Shown here: piece by piece, positions 11,618-22,173 of the stretch | Layout of the letters: each line of letters starts with the position of its first letter | Numbering within the stretch: position 1 is the first letter of the stretch | Assembly: GCA_020740775.1 (NCBI GenBank) | Contig: JAHEWK010000004.1 | Coordinates: 620,001-684,000, forward strand | Origin: Ilyonectria destructans | Lineage: Eukaryota > Ascomycota > Sordariomycetes > Hypocreales > Nectriaceae | Length of the DNA stretch: 64,000 bases | Direction of reading: 5' to 3' | The notes under the pieces: model-generated | Told to the model about the DNA's origin: nothing | The model's input: the letters and a program-made list of their open reading frames with translations, nothing else | Database searches by the model: none | Translations under genes and position numbers: made by a program

Positions 11618-13406
11618 ATGGGCGTCCGATTCCTCGTCAACTTCGTCCTCTTGGCCCTGCCCATCGGCATCACCTTGGGCGTCTTGCTCGGCCTCCAGCA
11701 GCACCGGGACGCCACAGGCGGAGGGCCCATCTTCGGCGGCGACGATGACCAGCCCGGCAAAACGCCCAGCAACAACAAGCTCACTCATGTTCAGAACTGC
11801 GACAAGTCGTTTGGTATTCACCCAGACTCCAAGGGCCAAAACTACACTCGTAAGTACCATTTCTTTTAAGTCGCACAGCACATGCGGGCTTCGTCTATCA
11901 AGCCTTGTCAATCAAGCCTTGTCTATCAAGCCTTGTCCATTGTCGTCCGCCCACCCGGGCCTGACAGGACACTCGTCACACCACAACGCCGTTGTCCCGC
12001 GTCTGCCGTTGTTGTGCTACACGCCGGCGATAGCGTCGCGGGGTCGTCGGGGTGACTGGCTTTGGCTTTACCGGCTTACTGGCTGGCCGGCTTGATTACT
12101 TGTCTGACTGGCTTGATTGTCCGGCCGTCTGACTGGGTTGTCTCTGTCTCTGCCTGACCGACTGTCTGTGTGCCTCCATTCCCCTCCTCTTCCCCATGTT
12201 CGTTTGTTGTCCCATCCACCTGGACATGCACCTCGACATGCACAGTTGTACACGAGACACCTGCATTCTCTCCCTCCCCGTGGCTTGCCCAACACAGAAC
12301 ATTGGCTGACAGCGCATCTTGCAGTGAACCCCAACCAGTGGGGATGGGACGGCAAAAGCGGTGGTCTTTGCATGGACGTAAGTTGCAAACCTCTCTTTTC
12401 ATCTACCCATTTTTACTCCGTTTTTTTGCTGCCCAAATCCACCTAATAACAAATTAACCCTTCACTTCCCTCTCCTCTTGCCCCCTTACGTCCCCGCCTT
12501 TTCCGGATCTCAGCCGTCTCCACCGCGGCTTGATGATCGCCCGCCCTGTCAGCTCGCTGGCATCATGTCACTCATGCCGGTTACCGGGCTCTGCACGCGA
12601 GCGCATCCACACTGGCAAATCACCCGTTCGCTAACATGCCACCGCGATCCAGGTCTGGACGAGGAACAACAACACTTATCCCACCAAGACCACGGCGCCC
12701 GAATGGTCCGTGACATGGCAGTATCCCCAGGGCGATACCGCGCTGCCTGTGCACGCCTTCCCCAACATCAAGGTGGAAGATGTCTTCCCCCTCAAGATCA
12801 ATGCGATTGACAGCATGACCATTGACTTTGAGTGGACGTATGGCGTCGGCAACAATGCGTCGGACAAGGTCGACATCGATAAGCTCGATGCGGTAACCCT
12901 CAACGCCAACGTCGCCATGGATATGTTCTTGGACCCCGACAGCACCAAGGCCGGAAACAGTACTGAGGCGTCCCACGAACTGATGGTGTGGTTTGCCGCC
13001 ATCGGAACCGCCACCCAACCCCTTGGCATGACGAAAGACACAGTCGCAGTCGCATCCGCAAAAAACGTTACCATCGACAACGTCAAGTTGTAAGTCTTTT
13101 ATCCGTTCCGACTTGATCTCTGTTACTGATTCATTCCGCAGTGGTCTGTTTTTTGATGAAAACGAGAGCAAACAGTTCGTCATCACGTGGTACTGCTTCG
13201 ACGTTGTCGACACCTTCACGGGAGATTTATATCCCCTTGTTGAAGAGGTCATGACCTTGGGCAAGAGCGGCAACGCCGACTATGCTGACTTTCCGTCCTC
13301 CTCCGACTACATTGGATACATGAGTTGGGGCTCTGAGGCCTACTACTCGACCAAGAATGTCACATTTAATGTCCCCCATCTGTCAATAGATGTTGGTTCA
13401 AAGTAA
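11618..13406 (+). CDS. Membrane-anchored GH12 endo-beta-1,4-glucanase
   Basis: Four exons (11618-11849, 12325-12377, 12653-13089, 13142-13406) give 328 residues. Residues 6-27 form a long hydrophobic stretch without a clear cleavage motif, so a type II membrane anchor is more likely than secretion. The rest matches glycoside hydrolase family 12: WGWDGKSGG and the WSVTWQYPQG strand, the nucleophile Glu204 in HELMVW, and the acid/base Glu306 in WGSEAYYS. GH12 enzymes cleave beta-1,4-glucan or xyloglucan with retention. The first two introns are unusually long (475 and 275 bp) and the third is 52 bp. The phases agree and the frame is open throughout. It is divergent from the cellulose-synthase-like gene, echoing bacterial cellulose loci that pair a synthase with an endoglucanase. 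Confidence 0.88.
11893..11943. repeat. Tandem repeat inside intron 1 of GH12 gene
   Basis: Three to four imperfect copies of a 16-17 bp unit containing tcaagccttgtc lie within the first intron of the GH12 gene. Intronic placement makes a coding role impossible. Confidence 0.75.
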
Positions 13407-13542
13407 GAGTAAGAATAATGTAAGAAGTACTGGTACTATAGACGAATTAGAATAATGACGATCAATCGATAAATCCTTTTTACATCATGCCCTGTCATTC
13501 AATCGTCTAGGTTTCACAAGACGTCACTGCCCACGCGTAACA

Positions 13543-13632
13543 TGTCAAATGTCAGCCCCAAGTGTCATGCCAAATGTCACACCAAATGCACTCCATATGT
13601 CACTCCAAATGTCACTTCTCGCTCCCAATACG
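13543..13632. repeat. Degenerate tandem repeat, unit about 14-16 bp
   Basis: Repeats of a unit like ccaaatgtcac (at least six copies, diverged) start about 135 bp downstream of the GH12 stop codon. The surrounding 13,407-14,203 stretch has no convincing gene. Confidence 0.7.
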
Positions 13633-14203
13633 TCACTGCTGCATGCGGCGAAACTTCCGCGCCAGAACAACCCACGTTTGAGACAGACCTTTGCACGGAA
13701 GCGACAGGGTGGCTTGCCAGCCCGCCCGAGATAAACACCGGGCTAGCGGGAGGGGGGGGAATTTGCGCGGAGGCTATTTATTTTTATTTTTGCCATCTTT
13801 ACCTCAATCGGGTCTCGTCTGGTGGATTGCCCAGAGAAAAAAAACTCTTCTATTCGGCCGAACTTCCATGTCCAAAACACGAGCCCAATTGCCCCCCCGA
13901 TTGCGTGCGTGGGGCACATGTTTGGAATCACGGGACCTCATTTCACGAACAGCTTCGCGTAAAATAGCTGATCCCTGAAAGAACTTCTTTTCCTTGGCAG
14001 AGATCATCGCCCCGGCGGTAATACGAAGTACCGCATGGTGGTGTGCAACCAGGACCAAGTGGGGGTGGGGAGACAAATGCAGTGTGACGATCCGTTCGTC
14101 GTATCTGTAGTAACGAACGATAAGCATCTATAATCTTACTATGTACGCAGGTACAGGTACTTCTGTCCACGTAGCTAGAACCGTCATCTTGGCAGTATCT
14201 AGA

Positions 14204-15120
14204 CTACACAACATTGGCCGTCCGCGTCCGGCCCTTGAGCTCTGAATCATGCGCTTGCGGACCCCGACCAGCCTCCGCTTTTGATGCACCCCAGACATTT
14301 CGAGTGGAAGCGCCGACAGCGACGAAAGTCAGGGCTGCGATAAGCTCGGGCAGCAACTGTAACAGGACCTGAACTGCGAGCGAGGCTGTGCTTGGGTTGA
14401 TGCTCGCAGCGCCTGACGTCATTGTGACCAGGGAGTAGATGACGCGAATGCCGATGAAGATGGCGGAGAAGAGCACCGAGAAGAGTAGCTAAAAGTGTTA
14501 GCCGGAACCATTACCTGGAACCATTCCCTGGAACCATCGTCTCGGAATACATACCATTGTTCCAGCCCGCTGGGGGTTGGGCACATTCAAGCTTGCGAGA
14601 GGGCGTAGCGAGACACCTGCCCAACCTGCGAGAACAACCCAGGCCACAGTCAGGATAGCCAGCCCGACTTTGACGAGCGTCATGTCGCTCGGCGCTGGGT
14701 CGCTGCCTTGGAGGCGCGATGCCCCAATTGCGAGCAGGGCTACTCCGCCGGTGACATGGAAGTGATACAGCAGCACCTTGATCCACTCTATCTTGGGGTC
14801 GAGGTCTCGGTTTCGATAGACTCTCCTGGTGAAAGCTGTTAGCATTGATGGTTATTTGTAAGCTTGACGCCTGGGACTTGCGCTTCGTGGAGGATACCGG
14901 CAGCCGCCAACAAGAGAGGAGATATTCCAATGTTGGAAACAATGCTGGCAGCCGAGTTGCCAGTCAAAGATAGTACTCCTCCTATAATCCGAAGCGAAAA
15001 GAAGGTGATCAGATAAAGCCACCCCAAGTATCCCGGTGGGCCATGCTTGACGAGAATGTAAAGTGTAGGGATGCTGAGAGTCGCATAGATGGCAAGTTCG
15101 GCTGTAGAAACGTTGCCCAT
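14204..15120 (-). CDS. Fungal multi-spanning membrane protein (DUF7702-like)
   Basis: Three exons (15120-14882, 14825-14555, 14488-14204) give 264 residues that are mostly hydrophobic, with about seven predicted membrane spans and a short polar C terminus. Its pattern of spans, a conserved HEAR turn between spans 3 and 4, and its length recall a family of uncharacterised fungal membrane proteins (DUF7702, from memory). The first intron needs a GC donor: GCAAGT at 14881 joined to CAG at 14826 restores HEARVYRNRD, and no GT donor gives an open frame. The second intron (14554-14489) carries three imperfect copies of ggttccagg. No substrate or function can be inferred. Confidence 0.7.
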
Positions 15121-15731
15121 GGTGTTAACGAGCTTGAAGAGTTGGTCGAGTCTAGGGTAGGTAGCTGGCTGGAGGAGGAGGTATTCACGGATGGAAAACT
15201 CGACAAAGTCTTCGTATTTTAATGCAAAAAGACGGGGATGAAAGTCTAAAGCTCGGTTTATTGATGATTCTAATTAACGCGAGCTTGGTTGGTTTGTATC
15301 CCCTTTATATTAAAGATGATACATAGCCATGACAGCCATGGAGGCCTTTGATGATTCCACCACCACCTAAACGATACCGAGCGGGAGGCAGTTTCAAGGG
15401 TAGATTGTTCCATTGTCTAACTTATCTGGCAGTCTATTGGCTGTTCTGAGTCTCAGACCGCGTCTTGGTGGAGGCTGTCTGCGAGTGAGATCCTTCCATC
15501 TAGAAAAGTGGGTACTAAACGATAGCGAGCCGATGAACGAGCGAGTGAGGCAGCGAGACGCTTTGGCGATGCGTAATCTGGGGTTGTATTGGAGATTTTT
15601 ACGTGCCGCTCTTCCGTCTCTCTCTCATAGATTAAATAATTTAAGGGACTCCGCCACATAAAGCTGACGCAGGTGTTTTTGCATATCCTTCCTCCACTTG
15701 GTGCTCTTGGCTTCATCTTGGCCTCTTGGCC
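15121..15731. other. Intergenic
   Basis: Upstream region of the membrane protein and 3' region of the Zn2Cys6 gene. I see no gene here. Confidence 0.4.
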
Positions 15732-16996
15732 TTATCGTGAGAGCCCTTGCTCAGCCCTACCGGGCGCATGTGCTTGGACTGCTTGAACGGGCTCTGCAGC
15801 CATTCCCTGCCATTCAGGGCTGAGGTGGCCCTGGATAGCGCAGATCTCCCTGTATGGAACCTCACCGATCCACCAAAACTCGGTTGCGTACGACGCCAGC
15901 GCGAAGAAGTGCGCCAGCAACACCAATGCCCGTGGATCTTGCCGCTCTAGCAGCGTGATGAAATGGTCGGGAAGCAGGACAGGGAACGTTGTCAGCCGGC
16001 GGCAGTACATCTTGAGGTTCTCGCCCGATTTGTGGCCCGCGAGGATCCAGCCGAGAAGACTGGCCGTGGTCTCGTAGGCTTGCATGTTGTCTGCATCCAT
16101 CATCTCCCCGTCCTGGGGAACAAGCAGATGCGCAAATACCGCGATATTTTCTTTCCGATTCGAATGGTACATTCCGATAAAGGGCATCATCGTGTCAATG
16201 AGCGGCCGGATCATGGCGTCGTCGTCGTCTTTGATGAGGTCCAGGGCTAACTTGCAGACGCTCCCGACGCCTCTGGAGATCTGAATCCACTGGGTCGGAG
16301 GCTCATACGGCTCCAACTGTCGCTCTCGCAAGTTTGCAAACGCGTCGATTGTGAGTATCACCGTCGTGAAGCTTACCGCATCTGCATTCTCCCTGCTCAA
16401 GTCCCCTACTGCTTGGCGATGTTTGTGGAGTGTTGATTCTAGGTATAACGATCGCAGAGTCAAGTACTCTTCCCTCTTTTCCTGCGTCTTGGCTATACGT
16501 GCCATATGATGGCTCGAAAAGGCCATGATGGCATCGAGTAGAGGATCATAGCTGAGTGCCAACCTTGGTACCTCCACCGACCAGGTCTCAAGTAGTTCCG
16601 GAAGATGAGTGCTTGAGAGTGTGCGAGTTGTTTGGACTGTAAAGAAATGCAGCAGCTCGAGCTCTCGATGACGGCGTTCACGGCTCTCTGTAATTGACGG
16701 GCTGTGATTCCGGCGACTTGTTCCGTTCGCATGTGTTGCATTGCCAGATTCTTCTCGATCGTATGTGCACTCTACCTTGTGGCGACGACAACTACCCTGT
16801 AGCGACATGTTAGATAGGGCTTGGCAAGATCTATATGAACCTACACAAGTCGGCCGAGACTCATCACACTGTAAGACAATATATTGGTTAGCATTCCCCT
16901 GCCAAGTAAAGAGTGCATCATCTACTCCACCTTTACCCGCCGCGCTCGGCAACGCTTGCATCCCGTCTTGGACTTGGTATGATACAGACGAGGCAT
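15732..16996 (-). CDS. Zn2Cys6 transcription factor, Upc2-like
   Basis: Three exons (16996-16931, 16868-16845, 16796-15732) give 384 residues. The first two tiny exons and the start of the third build a complete binuclear zinc cluster with spacing C-x2-C-x6-C-x6-C-x2-C-x6-C, starting at Cys13 and preceded by the basic YHTKSKTG leader. The rest is a helical regulatory domain of the kind seen in sterol-uptake-control-type and many uncharacterised fungal C6 regulators. The donor of intron 1 (GTGGAG) is weak, but it keeps the VK pair that the zinc cluster needs; using GTAAAG instead would remove it. It is a DNA-binding activator or repressor; its targets cannot be told. It sits tail to head behind the membrane protein gene. 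Confidence 0.87.
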
Positions 16997-17399
16997 GCCA
17001 AGCTCGGAATCCGACTCAGAAGCGGTGGGGAAGACGAGATACTCTCAGTTCAATGGCAATGTGAGGCTGACAAAGGGATTGAGTCCATTCATGCGGTGGA
17101 TCTGACCGTGATGTCATGAGCAGCACTAGCCAGACAGAAGACGATCTGGAACACGACGCGTCGGCGGCCTCCACACTCGTCAGGTGATGTTCCTCGTGAC
17201 AGAAATTGATTGAATGCGTTTCAACAATGCATTGATCTTATACCCCAGCCTACTTTTCCGGTTGCCCAAGTATATCCATGACCGTTTCTCGTGTTGATAC
17301 AAATACAATATATAACAGAAACGCCTTACTCCATGCCCAATTGAACCAAACACCTTGCTATGCATGTAATCAGTCGTTGAACTCGCGCACCAAGACGCG
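16997..17399. other. Intergenic
   Basis: Region between the Zn2Cys6 start and the BTB gene stop. No gene seen. Confidence 0.4.
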
Positions 17400-18535
17400 T
17401 CATTGATGCAACCTTTGAACCTGCTCCTCCATCAGTTTTCGGTGGATTTCCGTCACCGGGCGTTCGATGTCGTTGATGATTTTGCTGACTTGACCCAAGA
17501 GGAAGGGCCCGGGATTGCACTGGCGATGATCGATGAGTGGCTTCTCGCCCGCCTTGCCAATGTCGTGGATAATCAGGCTCGTCAGTTTCCGATACAGCCC
17601 TATGATGCTGACTTCGACGTCTTCTGGATGCGGAAGTGGCCAAAGACCTGCGCGGGCAAGGCAGAATGTCATTGAGCCGAGGATCATGGATTCGCATCGG
17701 TGGTGGCCCATCCACTCTGCGTGACGACACCACCTGGGTTTCTCGTCGACCACGATGAGATGATCTACCATGTCCTGGAGGACGTCGAGAAGTTCCTGAA
17801 TCGTATCAAGACGGATCGCATCGATCCTCTCTGTTCAGAGTTAGCTTCTGCCTCTTTGAGCCCGTAACGCTACATACCGATGATCTCTGGGGGCATGCTC
17901 AAGTCTTGAAAAGTAGGGTCGTCGGCGCCAATAGGTCCATCGGCCTCCATCAACATCTTGTGCGCGATTCTTTCAAACAAATCCCGATGGCCAAACTCCC
18001 ATGAAACCCAGAGCGCCTTTACCATGGATGTCCGAGAGTCCCTGACATCCTCTTCGACTGACTCCATCCAGGTATGCACCCAAGGCCCCAATATCCGGGT
18101 GCTGTCGTAGTAATTGGTCAACGTCGTGAGGTCGTACAGCTCGTCGATGGGCAGCGTCTTTGGCACTCGGTGAAGGTGGCCGTGGGAAATGTACATAAAC
18201 ACCGCAAGCGGAACAGCTTTGTCTGCGGGCAGCTTGACAATCCACTCCTTCTTGCCAGACGTGGTATTCGGCTTCGACTCTGCAAAGTTGCCAAATAGCA
18301 TGCGTTCAAACACCGGAGAGACCCGAGCCAGAGTTCGAGAACACGCGGTGAATATGATTTGGCCTGACTCCTCCCGTCGACCAACTTGTAGCTTGACGTC
18401 GCCGTGAGGGTCAAACTTGATGGGCGCCGTAGACATCGCCGTCGTTTCTCGTGAATGCGTTATTGGCGACATTGAAGCTGTTGAACAAGGGTCTAATTTC
18501 GCCTGCTGCTTTCCTTCAATCATCCCCCGCCGCAA
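17400..18535 (-). CDS. BTB/POZ domain protein
   Basis: Two exons (18535-17878, 17830-17400) give 362 residues if the first ATG is used; ATGs at about codons 23 and 34 are alternatives. Residues 43-160 read as a fungal BTB fold: GDVKLQVG, then ACSRTLARVSPVFERMLFG, then a LPADKAVPLAVFMYISHG core and LYDLTTLTNYYDSTRILGPW. BTB domains dimerise and often recruit cullin-3 ligases, but no Kelch, MATH or other partner domain is visible here. The C-terminal half is helical and unassigned; such BTB-only proteins are abundant in filamentous fungi. The intron is 47 bp (GTATGT..CAG). Confidence 0.85.
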
Positions 18536-19706
18536 TGTTATATTATCGTTCGGTAGACGTCCGGCTGATCTGGAGTAGAGCCGCAGCCTCTCGTCCTAAT
18601 AATAGAAAGCCAAGACACGCCGTTTGATGAGGAAGCTTTGACGTGGCTCAGTTTTTCCAATCGCCCATGCCACTTCTCGGAACTGGGATGTTACCCATTG
18701 ACAAGAGTCTCCGCAGACACCGATTGGCTAGGCCTAGCCTTGAACGAGCCACCGAGGATACAAGATGTCACGGCGTGGCCCCATGCGAGAGAATCCTTAG
18801 CACAGGCAGACTCTGATTGAAGGCCCTGATTGAAGACCAACACGCTTGGAATTAAAGCAGGCGCTATTATTAGAGACGACCCAGTTTTTCGGAAAATTAG
18901 CCATATAGCTGGTCGATTCTCGTTGGACCGTGTCGTACTCGCCAGGCGAGATCCGGGTAAGGCCTGACGCTCCTTTACCTTTTACGCACTTGTCGTGGCG
19001 GATCAGGAGCTTAATGCGACATTTGTTTGAGACCATCCGATTATTTTGCCTCGCGGATTTCTTGGCAATAAAGCGCAGTGGATTTCCCAGCTCAGCCTCC
19101 ATTCACAACACTCAATCGCCCCGGCCACGGAATCCACGGACCCCGGATTTGTAATGGAGCGTGATTTCCATGACGAATTTTAAGCACACGTCATTTTGTG
19201 AAACTTTTTTCTTAGAAACAGGGGAATGGAGCCCGGACTTTTGTCTGCCACGCCGGGCTTGACGGGGGTCCGGTCTATTTTAAAAGAGATCCAGCCTAAG
19301 CGGTGATTTTCCCACGTGTGGAGGTGGAGTTTGGCTACCAGTCGTGATTCCCATCTACGCTGACATCGGATGAACCGGTATGAGGCGTTTGCGGGGGTCT
19401 TTGACGCGACGGGCTGGTCTAGGGTGATTTACGGATAGCCGGTTTAGGACGATTGTCCGTTACATATTAGCAGGTGATTGCCACTGGCGGGATTACGGAT
19501 GTGTCTACAGCTGGAAATAAACTATCAGCTTGAAGAAGAGTGGTTGCGATCGCTTTGACGGCAATGGCTCATATGGGCGTTGACCGTGTACCGGGCATGG
19601 GCTTGTTGACTGGAAGGAAGGGGAATGCGGCTTTATAATAACCTAAAGATGAAGACTCGATGAATGGAGAAATGCGACGTGGTCATGATGTGCACACATG
19701 CAAATG
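18536..19706. other. Intergenic
   Basis: About 1.2 kb containing the BTB promoter and the 3' flank of the next gene. No recognisable coding sequence. Confidence 0.4.
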
Positions 19707-20333
19707 TCATGTCTTAAGGAGAAGTCCACGTACCCATCCATCTCGTTCATTTGACAATCTATAGATACATCCATCGGGGACATAATAGCCACTGAGTCCC
19801 AGTTTGAGTGATTCTCCTAGTTGGTTCTCTGGAATATTAGGGAGGAAATTCATGCTCATGTCCATCAGTCCTCCTTGGGAATGAGTTTTCATGCATCGCC
19901 GATCAAGCGTCATCCAAAGATTGGCAGTGGATCGAATCTGAGATTTGCGAGACCTCTGCATAACTTGATTGGAAATTTCCTCACATGCAGTATGTATGCT
20001 AAAAAACCATTCCTGGCGAGGGATCGGGTCAGTGTTAAGAGGCCGATCAAGGTCGTACTCAAGTTGGGGGGTGACAATTCGACCACTGGGTATTAATTGC
20101 AGTTTTGACGAGTATGTCGCAACAGCAACATAACGAGTGATGATATCATCTGGTATTTCCATCGAGCTAGGTCCCTTTTCGTTATGCCGCCAGCAAGGGC
20201 CTGAGAGAGCAGTGACGTTTGACATCCAATTGGAGTCGGCTTGGCCATTGAGTCTGTCTAGGAAGAACCCTTCTTCAAGCATCATCATCATACCGCATAT
20301 GGTGCAAGTGGGGAGCTCCACGCTGCAAGCCAT
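19707..20333 (-). CDS. Small hypothetical protein, possibly F-box-family related
   Basis: An open frame of 208 residues begins MACSVELPTCTICG. The opening Cys-x2-Cys pair followed by a segment with EWFFSIHTACEEI resembles the N-terminal part of a widespread family of fungal hypothetical proteins that later carry an F-box, but no F-box is visible here. The frame remains open upstream to about 20,648, and an earlier start or a 5' exon is possible. The gene may be a truncated member of that family. No function can be assigned. Confidence 0.45.
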   Translation of the reverse strand: MACSVELPTCTICGMMMMLEEGFFLDRLNGQADSNWMSNVTALSGPCWRHNEKGPSSMEIPDDIITRYVAVATYSSKLQLIPSGRIVTPQLEYDLDRPLNTDPIPRQEWFFSIHTACEEISNQVMQRSRKSQIRSTANLWMTLDRRCMKTHSQGGLMDMSMNFLPNIPENQLGESLKLGLSGYYVPDGCIYRLSNERDGWVRGLLLKT

Positions 20334-22173
20334 GTTGTCTGTGGAGATTAGAGACCAACGATAAAACAGCGAGAGAAAGAGGAATGAGATAATGAGACGT
20401 CTTGGGCGTGTGTTGTGGACTTGCCCTACTGCATCAATCAGAGTATGTACAATGGAGCTGACTAGTAATTTACGTACCAGATTCATTCGTTGTTGCGAGA
20501 GATGTTCAGAGTTGTGATTTAGATCTGGGGGATCGTGATCACGTTGGAATTTCCGAGGTTGTGTGTGTCGGAGTGGGCATGATCGATAAATGAGGAGTGG
20601 TCGAAATGTCTGACTGACCGTGTTGAAACGTCCAAGCTTATGTAACAAGGGCTTGACATTACATCTTGCATGTTGTTAACAACGCATATTATTCGTTGTC
20701 GTGCACGCTAAACCCAGGGCTGAAGAGGCTGAGCGTCATTGGGCTTTGAGCTGGGGAACACTGCGCTCCTCCTTTTGCCCCGCAATTTCCCTAGCTTCGA
20801 GTGTGAAAGGCTTTTACATCACTCGGTCTTCAAAACTTCGTATCTTTAATATGTAGAGAACCCCGTATTCTCTCAAATTTGTACCATGATAGGCTGACTG
20901 TGTTTCTTGAAACAAGCTAAAACCGTGACTTCTATCTGCATTATCACAGACCCTCTTGCGCAGGACTAAGAATTAACAACTTGCATAATCAATATCACCT
21001 TCGAAATATGCCGACACCTGCGCCTCATGCCATATCTACAACCGCAGAATTTCTGAGTTCGTAAGCTAATGAATGGGGTAAATGAAAGCATGGTAGATAT
21101 TATAAAGGTAATCAGGACTGTGTTGGCCTTCGTCACAAGAGCTTGCGGAATTCGTTAAAAATTGGCCAGATTGGTAAGAGAATGGACTGTCAAATGTCAA
21201 AATAGCCACTCAAGATCGCTGCCTGTTACTCTCGCTGCACGAAATAGAGGACACATGGTTTATAGAGAAAGAAAGCTCACCTTTGAACCCGTTGCGTGGA
21301 TCGCAAGGGTTCGTGACGTCGTGAAGGCTCGGGCGTGAATTTTGGACGTACTAGGCACTTCGAAAATAGGCTAATTTTTTTTTTGGTTACTTGGGTCCTA
21401 ACATGCACTTGAGAGTAGACAGACTCTCTGTTCCTTTCCTTCTTGGGCTATAGATGCTTTATGCAAGAAGTGGACAATTTTAAATAAATACAGCCTGGAG
21501 CCCCCATCAAAATTTACCCCTAGCTTTTGGGTTATCTAAGTCTAAATGCTCTATAATATATAATATATGGGCTAATGTATTTATTGTAGTGCTAATGGCG
21601 TCGTTACTATGGACTCTTGATAATTCTTTACTAAAAATCCAACCCCTAAAAGTCACTTCAAATCTGAGTTAGTTGAGTAGTCGCAAGGGAAGCGGACCAC
21701 TGCACATACTTGCCAAGATTATGCTCATATGTCACTCATCCATCTATTTTTATCATCGATAGGCTTAAGGAGTCATCTTCGGTAGATGTTTCACTCGGGG
21801 AAATTGCTTGTGAGCAATAAGTCCTAAGATATAATTAGCAGCCTTCACTTTTGTCATGAGGTTTCCTTAAGAAATCAGAGGTTACTGGAATACAAAATTT
21901 CCCAGGAGATGCTATATTGGACTTATTTATCAGAACCAAGAGTCGGTAGACACTTTAGGAAGCTTCTAGTAAACGAGTCTGCCCTCTGATATGTTGACTT
22001 CATCACTGTGAGTATATTTGGTTGCAATTTCTCTAGGCAAACCAGTCTCAATGGTATTGTGAACAATAAACTCACAGAGCCGAGAGACTCCAGAAGCGCT
22101 TTGAAATGATACAATAATTGATTCTTTCCCGTATACAGTCAACCCTAGTATCCTAGACATTTCAAATGAATCC
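20334..22173. other. AT-rich intergenic region
   Basis: About 1.8 kb, notably AT-rich around 21,360-21,920. No gene is supported. Short minus-strand frames at 21,923-22,160, just past the HET stop codon, could be an unspliced 3' extension of that gene but show no known domain. Confidence 0.4.
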
